Shown: positions 1-8,566 of the stretch, one piece after another
How positions within the stretch are numbered: position 1 is the first letter of the stretch
How the letters are laid out: every line of letters starts with the position of its first letter
Source of the DNA: Lentisalinibacter sp037382365
GTDB lineage: Bacteria > Pseudomonadota > Gammaproteobacteria > Steroidobacterales > Woeseiaceae
Length of the DNA stretch: 64,000 nt
Assembly: GCA_037382365.1 (NCBI GenBank)
Contig: JARRPZ010000001.1
Coordinates: forward strand, 1-64,000
Direction of reading: 5' to 3'
Program-made: the position numbers and the translations under genes
The notes under the pieces: model-generated
Seen by the model: the letters and a program-made list of their open reading frames with translations, nothing else
What the model was told of the DNA's origin: nothing
Database searches by the model: none

Positions 1-69
1 CGGGAAGAGCACCATCGGACGCTGTGAGCACGGCCGCCGAAGGCCGATGCTCATGGCGAAGATGTTCAT
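1..69 (-). CDS. Possible gene start, cut by the left edge
   Basis: An open minus-strand frame of 23 codons starts with an ATG at 69 that overlaps the stop codon of the upstream SDR gene by four bases (ATGA). It runs off the window edge without a stop. The visible residues begin MNIFAMSIGLRRP and resemble nothing I recognise. Start-stop overlap of this kind usually marks the next gene of an operon, so a translationally coupled gene is plausible. Twenty-three open codons are weak evidence by themselves in GC-rich DNA. Confidence 0.35.
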   Translation of the reverse strand, partial: MNIFAMSIGLRRPCSQRPMVLFP

Positions 70-818
70 CGAAAATAGGAAGCCCCGTTGACGTCGATGA
101 TCGCACCGCTCAGATAATCGGTGTCCTCACCGGCCAGGAACGCGATGACGTTCGCTACTTCGCTCGGACGCGCCACCCGCCGGAGTGGACTCTGCGCGCG
201 GATCTGATCTCCGCCTGCGCCGGCGAGGTGTGCGGCCGCCATATCGGTTTCCACCCATCCGGGCGCGACCCCGCAGACGACGATGCCGCGCTGCCCGAGC
301 GACGCCGCGAGTGACTGGGTCAGCGAGTTCAGGGCTGCCTTGCTGGCACCGTAGGCCGGTGACTGCGGCTCGCCGCGGTAAGCGCCGCGGGATGACACGT
401 TGATGATCTTGCCACCCGCCTCGGGGAAATTCGGCAGGGCATGGAAGGCCAGATCGGCGGCGGCCAGCAGGTTGACGGCCAGCGTGCGCCGCCAGGCTTC
501 CCGCCAGGTAGCGAGGTCGACGCAATTCGGGTCGTGATCGACGAAGACGCCGGCGTTGTTCACCAGCAGGTCGAGGTGCCCGAAATGCGCGCTCACCTGC
601 TCCATTAACCGACCCACCTGTTCGGCGTCCGCCAGGTCCGCGCCGAACGCGGCATGGCCGCGACCCGGTAATTCCGCGACCAGGCTCGCTGCGGCGTCCG
701 CATGCCGACCGTAGTGCGCGGCCACACGGAAACCGTCGGCCGCCAGACGGGCGGCCGTAGCCCGGCCGATGCCTCTGCTCGCACCCGTCACCAGGGCCGT
801 TCTGTGCGTTTGCGTCAT
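66..818 (-). CDS. SDR family oxidoreductase (3-oxoacyl-ACP reductase-like)
   Basis: This is a 250-residue classical short-chain dehydrogenase/reductase, the normal length for the family. The cofactor-binding motif TGASRGIG is at residues 11-18, NNAG follows near residue 87, and the catalytic Tyr-Lys pair sits in YGASK near residue 156, preceded by the serine of NVSSRG. It should reduce a keto group or oxidise an alcohol with NAD(P)H in the cytoplasm. The substrate cannot be read from the sequence. It is FabG-like, but the housekeeping fabG is at 22.4 kb, so this is a paralogue. An AAGGAA ribosome site lies about six bases before the ATG. The gene is divergent from the CorA gene and may be followed by a coupled gene at the window edge. 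Confidence 0.88.
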   Translation of the reverse strand: MTQTHRTALVTGASRGIGRATAARLAADGFRVAAHYGRHADAAASLVAELPGRGHAAFGADLADAEQVGRLMEQVSAHFGHLDLLVNNAGVFVDHDPNCVDLATWREAWRRTLAVNLLAAADLAFHALPNFPEAGGKIINVSSRGAYRGEPQSPAYGASKAALNSLTQSLAASLGQRGIVVCGVAPGWVETDMAAAHLAGAGGDQIRAQSPLRRVARPSEVANVIAFLAGEDTDYLSGAIIDVNGASYFR

Positions 819-969
819 GGATGTTCCTTCCCGTGCCGGATTCGACCTCTCCCGGACAGACGCCGGGCGACTCCGCGGGTCAGGTTAGAATGACGGCGCG
901 GCCGGAGCAATCGAATCGATCCGCGGGGGGAACGTCGGAACGACTCGTATCGCAACAACAGGGGACGGC

Positions 970-1926
970 ATGCGCGTACTGCGATCCGACCGGACCAGGA
1001 TCGGCGGTGAGGAACTGATCCGTGACTGGTCGCCGGCGGGCCGCGAGTGGCTTTGGATAGACCTCGACAGCGAACCGCGGGACGTCGAGAATCACATCCT
1101 CGTCGACCGCTTCGAACTCGAGCCTCTGGCGGTCACCGACGTGCAGCGGGATCGCCATCCTCCGAAGCTAGAGGCATTCGACGATTATCTGGTGCTGCTG
1201 CTGAAAGGCCTGAGCGCCGAGTCACACGACATCAACTTCGAGACCATCCAGATCGGCTTCTTCCTCGGAGAGAATTTCCTCATCTCCCGCCGCGACCGGA
1301 CGTCGCCCAGCATCGATCGGATCTGGAGTGAAGCCGAGGCGGGCACGCTGGAACTCGCCCGCGGTCCCGCACACGCGCTGTACCGGATCTGCCGTACCAT
1401 CGCGGACCGATATTCGCCGATCGTCCTCGCCCTCGAAGAGCGGCTGGAGGAACTCGAGTCGGAGATGTTCCGCGACCCGCGCGACGAGCTGCTGGCGGAG
1501 TTGTTGAACTACGTCGCCAATCTGCGCAAGTTGCGCCGGGTGTTCGCCTACCAGCAGGCGCTGATGGCGGATCTCATCAACGGCGACGAACGCTTCATCG
1601 GCAGTCGTGGCGAGCACGAGTTTCGTGATGCCTACGAACAGATGGAGCGTCTCGCTAGCCTTTCCCAACTCTATCAGGAGCTCGCCGTGGACCTGATGAA
1701 CGGACATATCTCCCTGACCAGCCACCGCCTGAACCAGATCATGAAGATCCTGACCATCGTGACGGTCATCTTCCTGCCGCTGGGGATACTGGCAGGCATC
1801 TACGGCATGAATTTCGAGAACATGCCGGAACTCGGCTGGCGCTACGGCTATTTCGCCATGCTCGGTCTCATGGCCACCGTGGTCGTGACCCTGCTCGTCG
1901 CGTTTCGACGCAAGGGGTGGCTGTGA
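970..1926 (+). CDS. CorA-family divalent metal transporter
   Basis: A 318-residue protein of the CorA/ZntB family of inner-membrane divalent cation channels. A long acidic, helical cytoplasmic N-terminal domain (about residues 1-250) is followed by two C-terminal transmembrane helices. The selectivity motif YGMN lies at the end of the first helix, directly before NFENMPEL, and the protein ends in a basic tail (FRRKGWL), as in CorA. The loop after GMN has the acidic residues usual for magnesium or zinc transporters. Whether it carries Mg, Co, Ni or Zn, and in which direction, cannot be settled from sequence. It overlaps the MscS-type gene by four bases, which suggests co-translation and a shared role in ion or osmotic balance. 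Confidence 0.9.
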   Translation: MRVLRSDRTRIGGEELIRDWSPAGREWLWIDLDSEPRDVENHILVDRFELEPLAVTDVQRDRHPPKLEAFDDYLVLLLKGLSAESHDINFETIQIGFFLGENFLISRRDRTSPSIDRIWSEAEAGTLELARGPAHALYRICRTIADRYSPIVLALEERLEELESEMFRDPRDELLAELLNYVANLRKLRRVFAYQQALMADLINGDERFIGSRGEHEFRDAYEQMERLASLSQLYQELAVDLMNGHISLTSHRLNQIMKILTIVTVIFLPLGILAGIYGMNFENMPELGWRYGYFAMLGLMATVVVTLLVAFRRKGWL

Positions 1927-4103
1927 CTCGCCGCCTTCCCCGTCTGGTCTTCCTGGTTGCGCTCGGGGCGGGGCTTCTCTGGGCCGCGGATCCGACAAGT
2001 GCAGCCACCCCGCCGTCCGTTCTGCCGGAGAGCGGACCGGCCGGGGAAGAAGCGACGCCCCCTCCCCTGCCCGATCCGGCGGCACTCGAAGCGGGTTGGT
2101 GGCAGTCGCTCGCGCCGGGGACGAGCGGCCTGGAACAGCGCATCCGGGACGTGCTGGAACTCGCGGACGAGCGAGCCGCGGATCTGCCACCGGAGCGTCA
2201 GGGGGAGATCGAGCCGACGCTCGAGCGTCTCGGCGCGAACCTGCGCGGTTATCTGCGCCTCAGCACCCGTTCCGCCGATGAGCCGGACCGGACGACCACA
2301 CTGCAGGAAACTTATTCCATAGACGAACTGCTGGACGTGGACCGGGCGTTGCGGGCGACGCGGGCGAGATTCCAGGCCGACCAGGCGGAGCTCGACAGCC
2401 GCCGCCGTGCGGTATCGACGATGACCCGTCGTACGGACAGCCTGTTCGCCGGCTACCTCGACACGCCGCCCCGCTCTCCCGAGCGGCTTGAGGCCGGGAT
2501 CCGGGTCATGTCGTCGCGTGCCGGTCTCCTGCTCGAACAGGAGCAGGTTCGTCTCCTGACCGCGCGCATCGAGGTGCTGCGCAGCCGTGTCGGCGAACTG
2601 GAGGACGAACTGAAGGCAGCGCGGGCCGGGCTGAGTTTCGACGAGGAGTCGGAGAAAAAGCTCGGCGACGAGATCGCCAGCGCAGAGGAGGCTCTCGAGA
2701 AGAGCCGGCGCCGACAGCGCGAAGCCGAGGCCGGCTTGATCGATATCGTCGCGACCTCCGATCCGGACGGCGCGGCGGTTGCACTGGCACGTCAGGAGGT
2801 GCGGTTGCGCAGCGTTCGCGAGGCACTTGCGGAGATCACGCTGGAGACCCTGAATACGCGCGCCGATCTGATCACGTTGACGGGCGATGCCGACGATCAG
2901 ACGCTCGCCGACATCGGCCGTCGCCAGTCCGAGCGCGCCGACGCGCGGGACCGTATCGAGAGCCGTCTGGGCGGTTGGCGCGAGTCGGCGGATCAGGGAC
3001 TCTCGGAATCGGCGCAGGCCATTGCGGGAGAAGCAGACCGGCAGATCATGGAGCGGCGTGCCGTCGCCGCCGCATCGACGGTCAGTGAGCTCCAGGCGTT
3101 GCGGCGCGAGATCGCCGACCTGGAACTGCTGAGCGAACTGGTGTCCGCGCGAGTCGCCGAACGGCAGGGGCGCATGGTCGGTTTCTTCAACAGCCTGGGC
3201 CAGCGTACGGCCGACGGCTGGGATTCGCTCCGCGACATCGCGACGTCGAGCATCGTCACGATCGGCGACACACCTATCACCCTTGCCGGCATCTTCCGGG
3301 TGCTGGTCATACTGACGATCGCGTTCTGGTTTTCCCGCATCCTGCGCCACGCCCTGAACCGGATGGCGTCGAGCCGGCGCACCGGCATGAGTCCGTCTTC
3401 GCTGTACAGCCTGGGTCGGTTGCTGCACTACGTGATCATCATCGCCGGTATCATCATCGGGCTGTCGTCGATCGGACTGGACTTCTCGAATGTGGCGCTC
3501 GTCGCCAGCGCCCTCAGTGTCGGCATCGGGTTCGGCCTGCAATCGGTGGTGAGCAATTTCGTCTCGGGCCTGATACTGCTCTTCGAGCGCAGTCTCAAAG
3601 TGGGTGATTTCGTCGAACTGGACTCCGGGGTCACGGGCATGATCAGGGAAATCAACGTGCGGAGTACCCTGCTCAATACGAACGACAACGTGGATATCCT
3701 CGTACCGAATTCCGAGTTCGTGAATGGCCGACTGACCAACTGGACGCTTCGCGAGGCGGTCAAGCGGGTCCATATCCCGTTCGGCGTCGCCTACGGGACG
3801 GACAAGGACCTGACCCGCAAGGCGGCACTCGAAGCCGCCGAACGCGTACCGCTGACGTTGAAGGGGCCGGGTCGCGAACCCCAGGTATGGCTCGTCAATT
3901 TCGGCGACAGCAGTCTCGACTACGAGCTGGTGGTCTGGCTGGGCCCGGATTCCGTCCGTCGGCCGTCGGCCGTGCATGCCGCCTACCTCTGGGAGATCGA
4001 AACGTCCCTGGCCGAGTACGGGATCGAAATTCCCTTCCCGCAGCGCGACCTGCATCTGAAGAGCGGCATGGAGGCTCTTCGTAGAAGTGAGGAAGATAGT
4101 TAA
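1923..4103 (+). CDS. MscS-family mechanosensitive channel with long periplasmic coiled-coil region
   Basis: About 726 residues. An N-terminal signal peptide precedes about 400 charged, helical residues, probably coiled coil and periplasmic. Three transmembrane helices then begin near residues 458, 504 and 525, followed by an MscS beta domain and C-terminal domain. The pore helix is rich in Ala, Gly and Ser (SALSVGIGFGLQSVV), and FERSLKVGDFVEL is the typical start of the beta domain. It is intermediate in size between MscS and the giant MscK/YbdG types, and should open under membrane tension. I prefer the GTG at 1923: it overlaps the CorA stop as GTGA and has AAGGGG five bases upstream. A GTG at 1917 is also in frame. 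Confidence 0.88.
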   Translation: MTRRLPRLVFLVALGAGLLWAADPTSAATPPSVLPESGPAGEEATPPPLPDPAALEAGWWQSLAPGTSGLEQRIRDVLELADERAADLPPERQGEIEPTLERLGANLRGYLRLSTRSADEPDRTTTLQETYSIDELLDVDRALRATRARFQADQAELDSRRRAVSTMTRRTDSLFAGYLDTPPRSPERLEAGIRVMSSRAGLLLEQEQVRLLTARIEVLRSRVGELEDELKAARAGLSFDEESEKKLGDEIASAEEALEKSRRRQREAEAGLIDIVATSDPDGAAVALARQEVRLRSVREALAEITLETLNTRADLITLTGDADDQTLADIGRRQSERADARDRIESRLGGWRESADQGLSESAQAIAGEADRQIMERRAVAAASTVSELQALRREIADLELLSELVSARVAERQGRMVGFFNSLGQRTADGWDSLRDIATSSIVTIGDTPITLAGIFRVLVILTIAFWFSRILRHALNRMASSRRTGMSPSSLYSLGRLLHYVIIIAGIIIGLSSIGLDFSNVALVASALSVGIGFGLQSVVSNFVSGLILLFERSLKVGDFVELDSGVTGMIREINVRSTLLNTNDNVDILVPNSEFVNGRLTNWTLREAVKRVHIPFGVAYGTDKDLTRKAALEAAERVPLTLKGPGREPQVWLVNFGDSSLDYELVVWLGPDSVRRPSAVHAAYLWEIETSLAEYGIEIPFPQRDLHLKSGMEALRRSEEDS

Positions 4104-4124
4104 CTATAATTATCAATAGTTAAC
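4096..4124 (+). repeat. Direct repeat ATAGTTAAC x2, 20-bp period, operator-like
   Basis: ATAGTTAAC occurs at 4096-4104 and again at 4116-4124, exactly 20 bases apart. Both copies contain the palindrome GTTAAC. The segment is strikingly AT-rich for this genome and the first copy includes the MscS stop codon. Two half-sites on the same helix face would suit a dimeric DNA-binding protein acting on the sigma-factor gene downstream. No protein is known to bind here. Confidence 0.45.
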
Positions 4125-4141
4125 GCTATTTTCTTCATGTT

Positions 4142-4165
4142 GAAACTCATGTCTAGCACGCCGTC
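4142..4165 (+). promoter_or_regulatory. Candidate ECF-type promoter of the sigma/FecR genes
   Basis: GAAAC at 4142-4146 and GTC at 4163-4165 are separated by 16 bases. This matches the general -35 (GGAAC/GAAAC) and -10 (GTC) architecture of ECF sigma factor promoters. It would start transcription near 4172, about 85 bases before the sigma gene, and would fit autoregulation. The motif is short, so a chance match is possible. Confidence 0.35.
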
Positions 4166-4255
4166 GGTTGTGGACTCTTCATCGCCATGGGCGACAGACC
4201 GCGAAGGATTTCCGGGGCTCGGACACTCTAACGCCACGAGCCCCCGGGGCCGGGA

Positions 4256-4867
4256 ATGACGACACAGATCAGTATCGACAGAGCCCTGGCCATACGGGTC
4301 GGCCGCGGAGACGAAAAGGCATTCGAGGAGTTCTTCTCGGAGTATTTCCCGCGTCTTTTCCGCTTCGTGCTGACCCGCACCGACGGAGACGAGGCAATAG
4401 CGGAAGAAGTCGTGCAGCGGACCCTTTGCAATGTGATGTACCGGATGGACAGCTACCGCGGCGAAGCGCCGCTCTTTACCTGGCTGTGCACTATCTGCCG
4501 GAACGAGCTCTCAGCCTATTTCCGCAAGGCTGGGCGCGAGGAGCAGCTGAGTGAACCGCTCGAGGAAAGTCGCGAGATACAGACGGCGTTGGAAGCGGCC
4601 GGGCGCGACCCAGACGATCCGGTCTCCGAACGGTACCGGGACGAAATCGCCGACGTTGTGCGAGTCACGCTCGAGGAACTGCCGGAGAATTACGCCAGTG
4701 CACTCGAATGGAAGTACATGCAGGGGCTCAGCGTGGCCGAGATTGCAGAGAGACTCGGCCTGGGGGAGAAGGCAGCCGAATCCGTGCTGACGAGGGCAAG
4801 GAAAGCATTCCGGGACGCGTTCGAGAGCCTCTGGGGAACCATACCGCGACTGTTCGCGGAGAACTGA
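4256..4867 (+). CDS. ECF-type RNA polymerase sigma factor
   Basis: A 203-residue sigma-70-family protein with only regions 2 and 4, the ECF layout. Region 2 spans about residues 20-95 and includes YFPRLFRFVL and the core-binding/melting segment around YRGEAPLFTWLCTICRN. Region 4 (about 130-190) carries a helix-turn-helix, LSVAEIAERLGLGEKAAESV. It would redirect RNA polymerase when released by its regulator. The next genes encode a FecR-like protein (16 bases downstream) and a TonB-dependent receptor, the standard order of iron-starvation-type cell-surface signalling loci. No strong ribosome site precedes the ATG. The inducing ligand is unknown. Confidence 0.92.
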   Translation: MTTQISIDRALAIRVGRGDEKAFEEFFSEYFPRLFRFVLTRTDGDEAIAEEVVQRTLCNVMYRMDSYRGEAPLFTWLCTICRNELSAYFRKAGREEQLSEPLEESREIQTALEAAGRDPDDPVSERYRDEIADVVRVTLEELPENYASALEWKYMQGLSVAEIAERLGLGEKAAESVLTRARKAFRDAFESLWGTIPRLFAEN

Positions 4868-4883
4868 GCGAAAACACACACCC

Positions 4884-5942
4884 ATGAACGAACACAGCGA
4901 CAATACAGTCACGACGGGGCGCGCGGGGGACGATGCCGTGGCAACCCTCATCGCCCGCGGGCGACCCCGCCGATCCGTTCCGGCCGGCGCGCGGGACCGT
5001 GTCCACGCGGCCGTGCGAGAGGCCTGGCAGGATGCGACCCGGGACCAGACCGCGACCGGCAGGCGGCATGCGGACCGGAGCGAACCCCGTGGCCGGATGG
5101 GTGACCGGAACCGTGTCCGTCGCTGGATGCTGCCCGCGGCGATGGCCGCGAGTCTCGCTCTCGTCGGTCTGCTGGTGGCCAGATCCCCGGTGGACACCCT
5201 GCCATCCGCGGCTCCGGTGGCGACCGTCGCCGTGCTGACGGGCGAACTGCAGACGGCGGACGGCGGCAGCCTGAACGCGGGGGCGGCGATCGAGACCGGC
5301 GCGGAAGTGCGCACGGGCCCAGCCGGCAGAGCGGCACTCGTGCTGGCCGATGGCATCTCCGTCCGACTGGACAGAGACACGCGGTTGATCCTCGTCGCAG
5401 ACGAACGGCTTCAGCTGGAGACCGGCGCCGTCTACGTCGATACCGACGCTGCTGCGACCGCCGATGCCCGCGTCACCGTGGTGACCCCCTATGCCACCGC
5501 GAGAGATCTCGGAACCCAGTTCGATGTCCGCGTGGCGGATGACTCGACTACGGTCCGCGTGCGCGAAGGGGTCGTCTCGGTGAGCGCCGACCGCCTGCGG
5601 CATGTCTCTAACGCGGGCGAGACCGCGCGGGTCGATCGATCAGGTGACGTGCGGACCGATACGGTCGCGCCCGATGACGATTCCTGGCAGTGGGCCACGG
5701 ACATCGCACCGCCTTTCGATGTGACGAAAGGCCGGTCGCTGGATCGATTCCTGGCCTGGTCTGCCAGGGAACTGGGCCTGGAACTCGCCTACCTCGAGGG
5801 CGCCGACGGAGCGGCAGAGGCGATCACCCTCTCGGGCGACGTGGCCGGTATGACGCCTCGGGATGCGCTGACGGCCGTCATGGCCACCACCGCCCTCGAC
5901 TACCGCATCGAGGACGGACAGCTGCGGGTCTATCGGCCTTAG
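4884..5942 (+). CDS. FecR-like membrane regulator with C-terminal STN-like domain
   Basis: A 352-residue single-pass inner-membrane protein. An Arg-rich cytoplasmic segment (about 1-80) precedes one transmembrane helix (about 83-101, MLPAAMAASLALVGLLV). The periplasmic FecR beta domain follows at about 115-225, with GAAIETGAEVRTGPAGRAAL and a later RDLGTQFDVRV. The last 70 residues (ITLSGDVAGMTPRDALTAV, then DYRIEDGQLRVY) look like an STN/secretin-type fold. FecR proteins relay occupancy of an outer-membrane receptor to a cytoplasmic ECF sigma factor, here presumably the product of the gene just upstream. The long Arg-rich N-terminus is not a classic anti-sigma sequence that I recognise. Confidence 0.87.
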   Translation: MNEHSDNTVTTGRAGDDAVATLIARGRPRRSVPAGARDRVHAAVREAWQDATRDQTATGRRHADRSEPRGRMGDRNRVRRWMLPAAMAASLALVGLLVARSPVDTLPSAAPVATVAVLTGELQTADGGSLNAGAAIETGAEVRTGPAGRAALVLADGISVRLDRDTRLILVADERLQLETGAVYVDTDAAATADARVTVVTPYATARDLGTQFDVRVADDSTTVRVREGVVSVSADRLRHVSNAGETARVDRSGDVRTDTVAPDDDSWQWATDIAPPFDVTKGRSLDRFLAWSARELGLELAYLEGADGAAEAITLSGDVAGMTPRDALTAVMATTALDYRIEDGQLRVYRP

Positions 5943-6001
5943 CCGGCAGCCGGGCGCGGCCCGGGTTTCCTGAAACGCGGGTCTTGCCGCATTCCGGAGG
6001 G

Positions 6002-6023
6002 GCCGATTGCCGCTAGAATCGGC
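6002..6023 (+). promoter_or_regulatory. Perfect inverted repeat abutting the receptor start codon
   Basis: GCCGATT (6002-6008) and AATCGGC (6017-6023) form a perfect 7-bp dyad with an 8-base loop, ending two bases before the ATG at 6026. No Shine-Dalgarno sequence lies between the hairpin and the start. In RNA it could control translation of the receptor, and in DNA it could be an operator. It also spans TTGCCG and TAGAAT-like promoter elements, too closely spaced for a normal sigma-70 promoter. Confidence 0.45.
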
Positions 6024-6025
6024 AC

Positions 6026-8542
6026 ATGGATCGTGCCCGTCTGACCATCCCGGTGCTTTTGGTGTGCGCGGCGCTGTTCTGCGAGGCAGCGGCGGCCGGA
6101 AGCTGGCTCGGGCAACCGCTCACAGACTACATCGAATCCCTCGACCTCCCCGTCATCTACTCGAGCGATCTGGTGCCGCCGGATCTCCGGGTGGCTCGCG
6201 AGCCCACCGCGCAGGATCCCGAATATGCACTCAGACAGGTGCTCGCCGCGTCCGCTCTCGGGCTGATCAGCGGGCCCGACGGCAGCCTGCTGGTGGTCGC
6301 GACGCAGGCCTCGGGCGCGGAGCGCGTCGGCGCGCTGACAGGGGCCGTTCGGACCGTGGACGGACAGCGGCTGACGGGCGCGGAGGTCCTGGTAGACGGC
6401 GAGTCGCGCGGACAGACGGGCCGCGCCGGCGATTTCCTGATACAGGGCCTGCCACCGGGCGAGCATCGCGTACAGGCCCGGATGGAAGGCTACGCCACCG
6501 CTGAACGGGAGCTCGAGGTTCGCCGCGATGAAGTCGCCGTGGCCGATCTTATCCTGCCGCTTGCGCCCCGTGCTCTGCCCGATCTCGTCGTGACCTCCAG
6601 CCTGCACCGCCTGATTTACGCTACACCGGGGTCGCATACCTTCCTCGATCGGCAGCGCCTGCTGGATCTGCCGAATCTCGCCGACGATCCGCTGCGTGCC
6701 GCGGAACGTCTGCCGGGCGTTGCCGGCGGCAATCTGTCGGCGCGTGCCCACGTGCGGGGCGGCGAGGAGACGGAGACGCTCGTGCTCTTCGACGGTCTGC
6801 GCCTGTATGAGCCGTTCCATCTGAAGGATTTCCAGAACGTCGTCAGCACGCTCGAGATGCAGGCCGTGGGCGGCATCGATTATTACTCGGGCGGGTTTCC
6901 TGCTCGCTACGGCGATCGCATGAGCGCCGTCATGGACATCAGCATGCGCCGGCCTGTCGCTCCCCGCCAGACCGAGGTGCGCCTTGATTTTCTGAATGCC
7001 GGCATCACCTCACTCGGCACTTTCGAGGCAGGAGACGGCGAGTGGCTCGCAGCCGTCCGGCGCGGCAATCTCGATCTGGTGTTCAACGCGGTGAATCCGG
7101 ACCTCGGCACACCCCGTTATCTCGACCTGCTGTTGCACGCGGAACGGAACGTGGGCAGGGATTTCCGGGTGGGCGCCAATGCGTTGCTCGCACGGGACAA
7201 GATCGGTGTCAGCGACTCCGATGCCAGCAGTGCGGCGGACGCGCGCTACGACAATCGTTATCTCTGGTTCAGCGTGGACTGGTTCGCCTCGCCCCGTCTC
7301 ACCGCGAACACCGTCCTCTCCGCCAGTCTCATCGACAACGCGCGCGAGGGTTATGTGGACCGGCCGGGCGTTATCCAGGGCAGAGTGATCCGGGACGAGC
7401 GGGATTTCCGGATTTTCGGACTGAAGCAGGACTGGGAATTCGAATACAGTGACGACTCTTTCTGGCGTGCCGGCTTCGATCTGAAACACATCGAAGGCGA
7501 ATACGAGTACGCGAGCGAACGTCGCGTGGATCCCCTCTTCGCGACCCTCGCCGGATCTCCGCAAGAGACGCGCGCCTATTCGCTGTCTCCTGGCGGCGCC
7601 CAGTTCTCCGTCTACGCGGAGCACCGCTGGGAGATTACGGATCGTCTGGTCGCCGATCTCGGTTTGCGCTGGGATCAGCAGACCTACACGACGGCAGCCG
7701 ATGACGAGCAGGTGAGTCCGCGGGTCTCGCTGTTGTTCCGCCCCCGTAGCGGCCAGGAACTCAGACTGAGCTGGGGCCGCTACTATCAGGCGCAGGAGCT
7801 GAACGAGCTGCGAGTCGGCGACGGCCAGCCCGAGTTCCAGGAGGCCGAACGTTCGGAACATCTCATCCTCAGCGCAGTTCAGGATCTCGACCGGTTCCGG
7901 TTCCGGCTCGAGCTCTACCGCAAGAGGATGCGCAGCCTGGCCGACCGTTTCGAGAATCTCACCGACCCGCTGACGCTGATCCCCGAGCTGCAGCCCGATC
8001 GAGTCCGACTGGCCCCGATCGCGGCGACGGCCCGCGGTGCCGAGTTGCTCGTCACCCGGCGGAACGTGGGTGAGGCATTCTCCTGGTGGGCGAGCTACGC
8101 GTGGTCGGAAGTGCTGGACCAGTTCCCCGACGGCAAGGTCTTCCGGAGCTGGGATCAGACCCATGCCCTGAAATTCGGTCTCGACTGGTCATTCGGTCGC
8201 TGGGATCTCAGCGTCGCGGCCAACCTGCACACGGGGTGGCCGCAGACGCGGCTGGTCCTCGTGGAAGGCGACGAAGGACCCGTGGTCATGGCCGAGCCGC
8301 GCAACCGGCGCCGGTATGACAGTTTCCACAGACTCGACATGCGTCTCGCCCGGCAGTTCGATCTGTCCCGCGGTGACCTGGAAGCCTACCTGGAGGTCAC
8401 GAATCTCTACAACGGACGCAATCCCTGTTGTCTCGAGTACAGCCAGGAGACCGCACCTGACGGGACCGTGGTGCTCGTGGAAGAGACGAATTACTGGCTG
8501 CCGCTGGTACCGTCGCTGGGTATCGTCTGGCGCTTCGAGTGA
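6026..8542 (+). CDS. TonB-dependent outer-membrane receptor with STN and carboxypeptidase-regulatory-like domains
   Basis: An 838-residue outer-membrane receptor. A signal peptide (1-24) precedes an STN signalling domain (about 28-95, ending SLLVVAT). A carboxypeptidase-regulatory-like beta domain follows (about 105-185, with GDFLIQGLPPGEHRVQARM). The TonB box is probably DLVVTSS near residue 192. The plug is at about 195-315 and the remainder forms the barrel, ending in a terminal aromatic-rich strand (SLGIVWRFE). An STN domain marks receptors that signal through FecR to an ECF sigma factor, matching the two genes upstream. The added carboxypeptidase-like domain is more typical of Bacteroidota-style or polymer/peptide receptors, so the ligand need not be a siderophore. 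Confidence 0.9.
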   Translation: MDRARLTIPVLLVCAALFCEAAAAGSWLGQPLTDYIESLDLPVIYSSDLVPPDLRVAREPTAQDPEYALRQVLAASALGLISGPDGSLLVVATQASGAERVGALTGAVRTVDGQRLTGAEVLVDGESRGQTGRAGDFLIQGLPPGEHRVQARMEGYATAERELEVRRDEVAVADLILPLAPRALPDLVVTSSLHRLIYATPGSHTFLDRQRLLDLPNLADDPLRAAERLPGVAGGNLSARAHVRGGEETETLVLFDGLRLYEPFHLKDFQNVVSTLEMQAVGGIDYYSGGFPARYGDRMSAVMDISMRRPVAPRQTEVRLDFLNAGITSLGTFEAGDGEWLAAVRRGNLDLVFNAVNPDLGTPRYLDLLLHAERNVGRDFRVGANALLARDKIGVSDSDASSAADARYDNRYLWFSVDWFASPRLTANTVLSASLIDNAREGYVDRPGVIQGRVIRDERDFRIFGLKQDWEFEYSDDSFWRAGFDLKHIEGEYEYASERRVDPLFATLAGSPQETRAYSLSPGGAQFSVYAEHRWEITDRLVADLGLRWDQQTYTTAADDEQVSPRVSLLFRPRSGQELRLSWGRYYQAQELNELRVGDGQPEFQEAERSEHLILSAVQDLDRFRFRLELYRKRMRSLADRFENLTDPLTLIPELQPDRVRLAPIAATARGAELLVTRRNVGEAFSWWASYAWSEVLDQFPDGKVFRSWDQTHALKFGLDWSFGRWDLSVAANLHTGWPQTRLVLVEGDEGPVVMAEPRNRRRYDSFHRLDMRLARQFDLSRGDLEAYLEVTNLYNGRNPCCLEYSQETAPDGTVVLVEETNYWLPLVPSLGIVWRFE

Positions 8543-8566
8543 GCAGCCGAAACGCTCGCCGCGGCG

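Noticed and set aside
1848..4055. A 735-codon open frame antisense to the MscS-type channel gene
   Set aside because: Its product has no recognisable domain and low-complexity composition. The opposite strand encodes a clear channel, so this is a GC-rich shadow frame.
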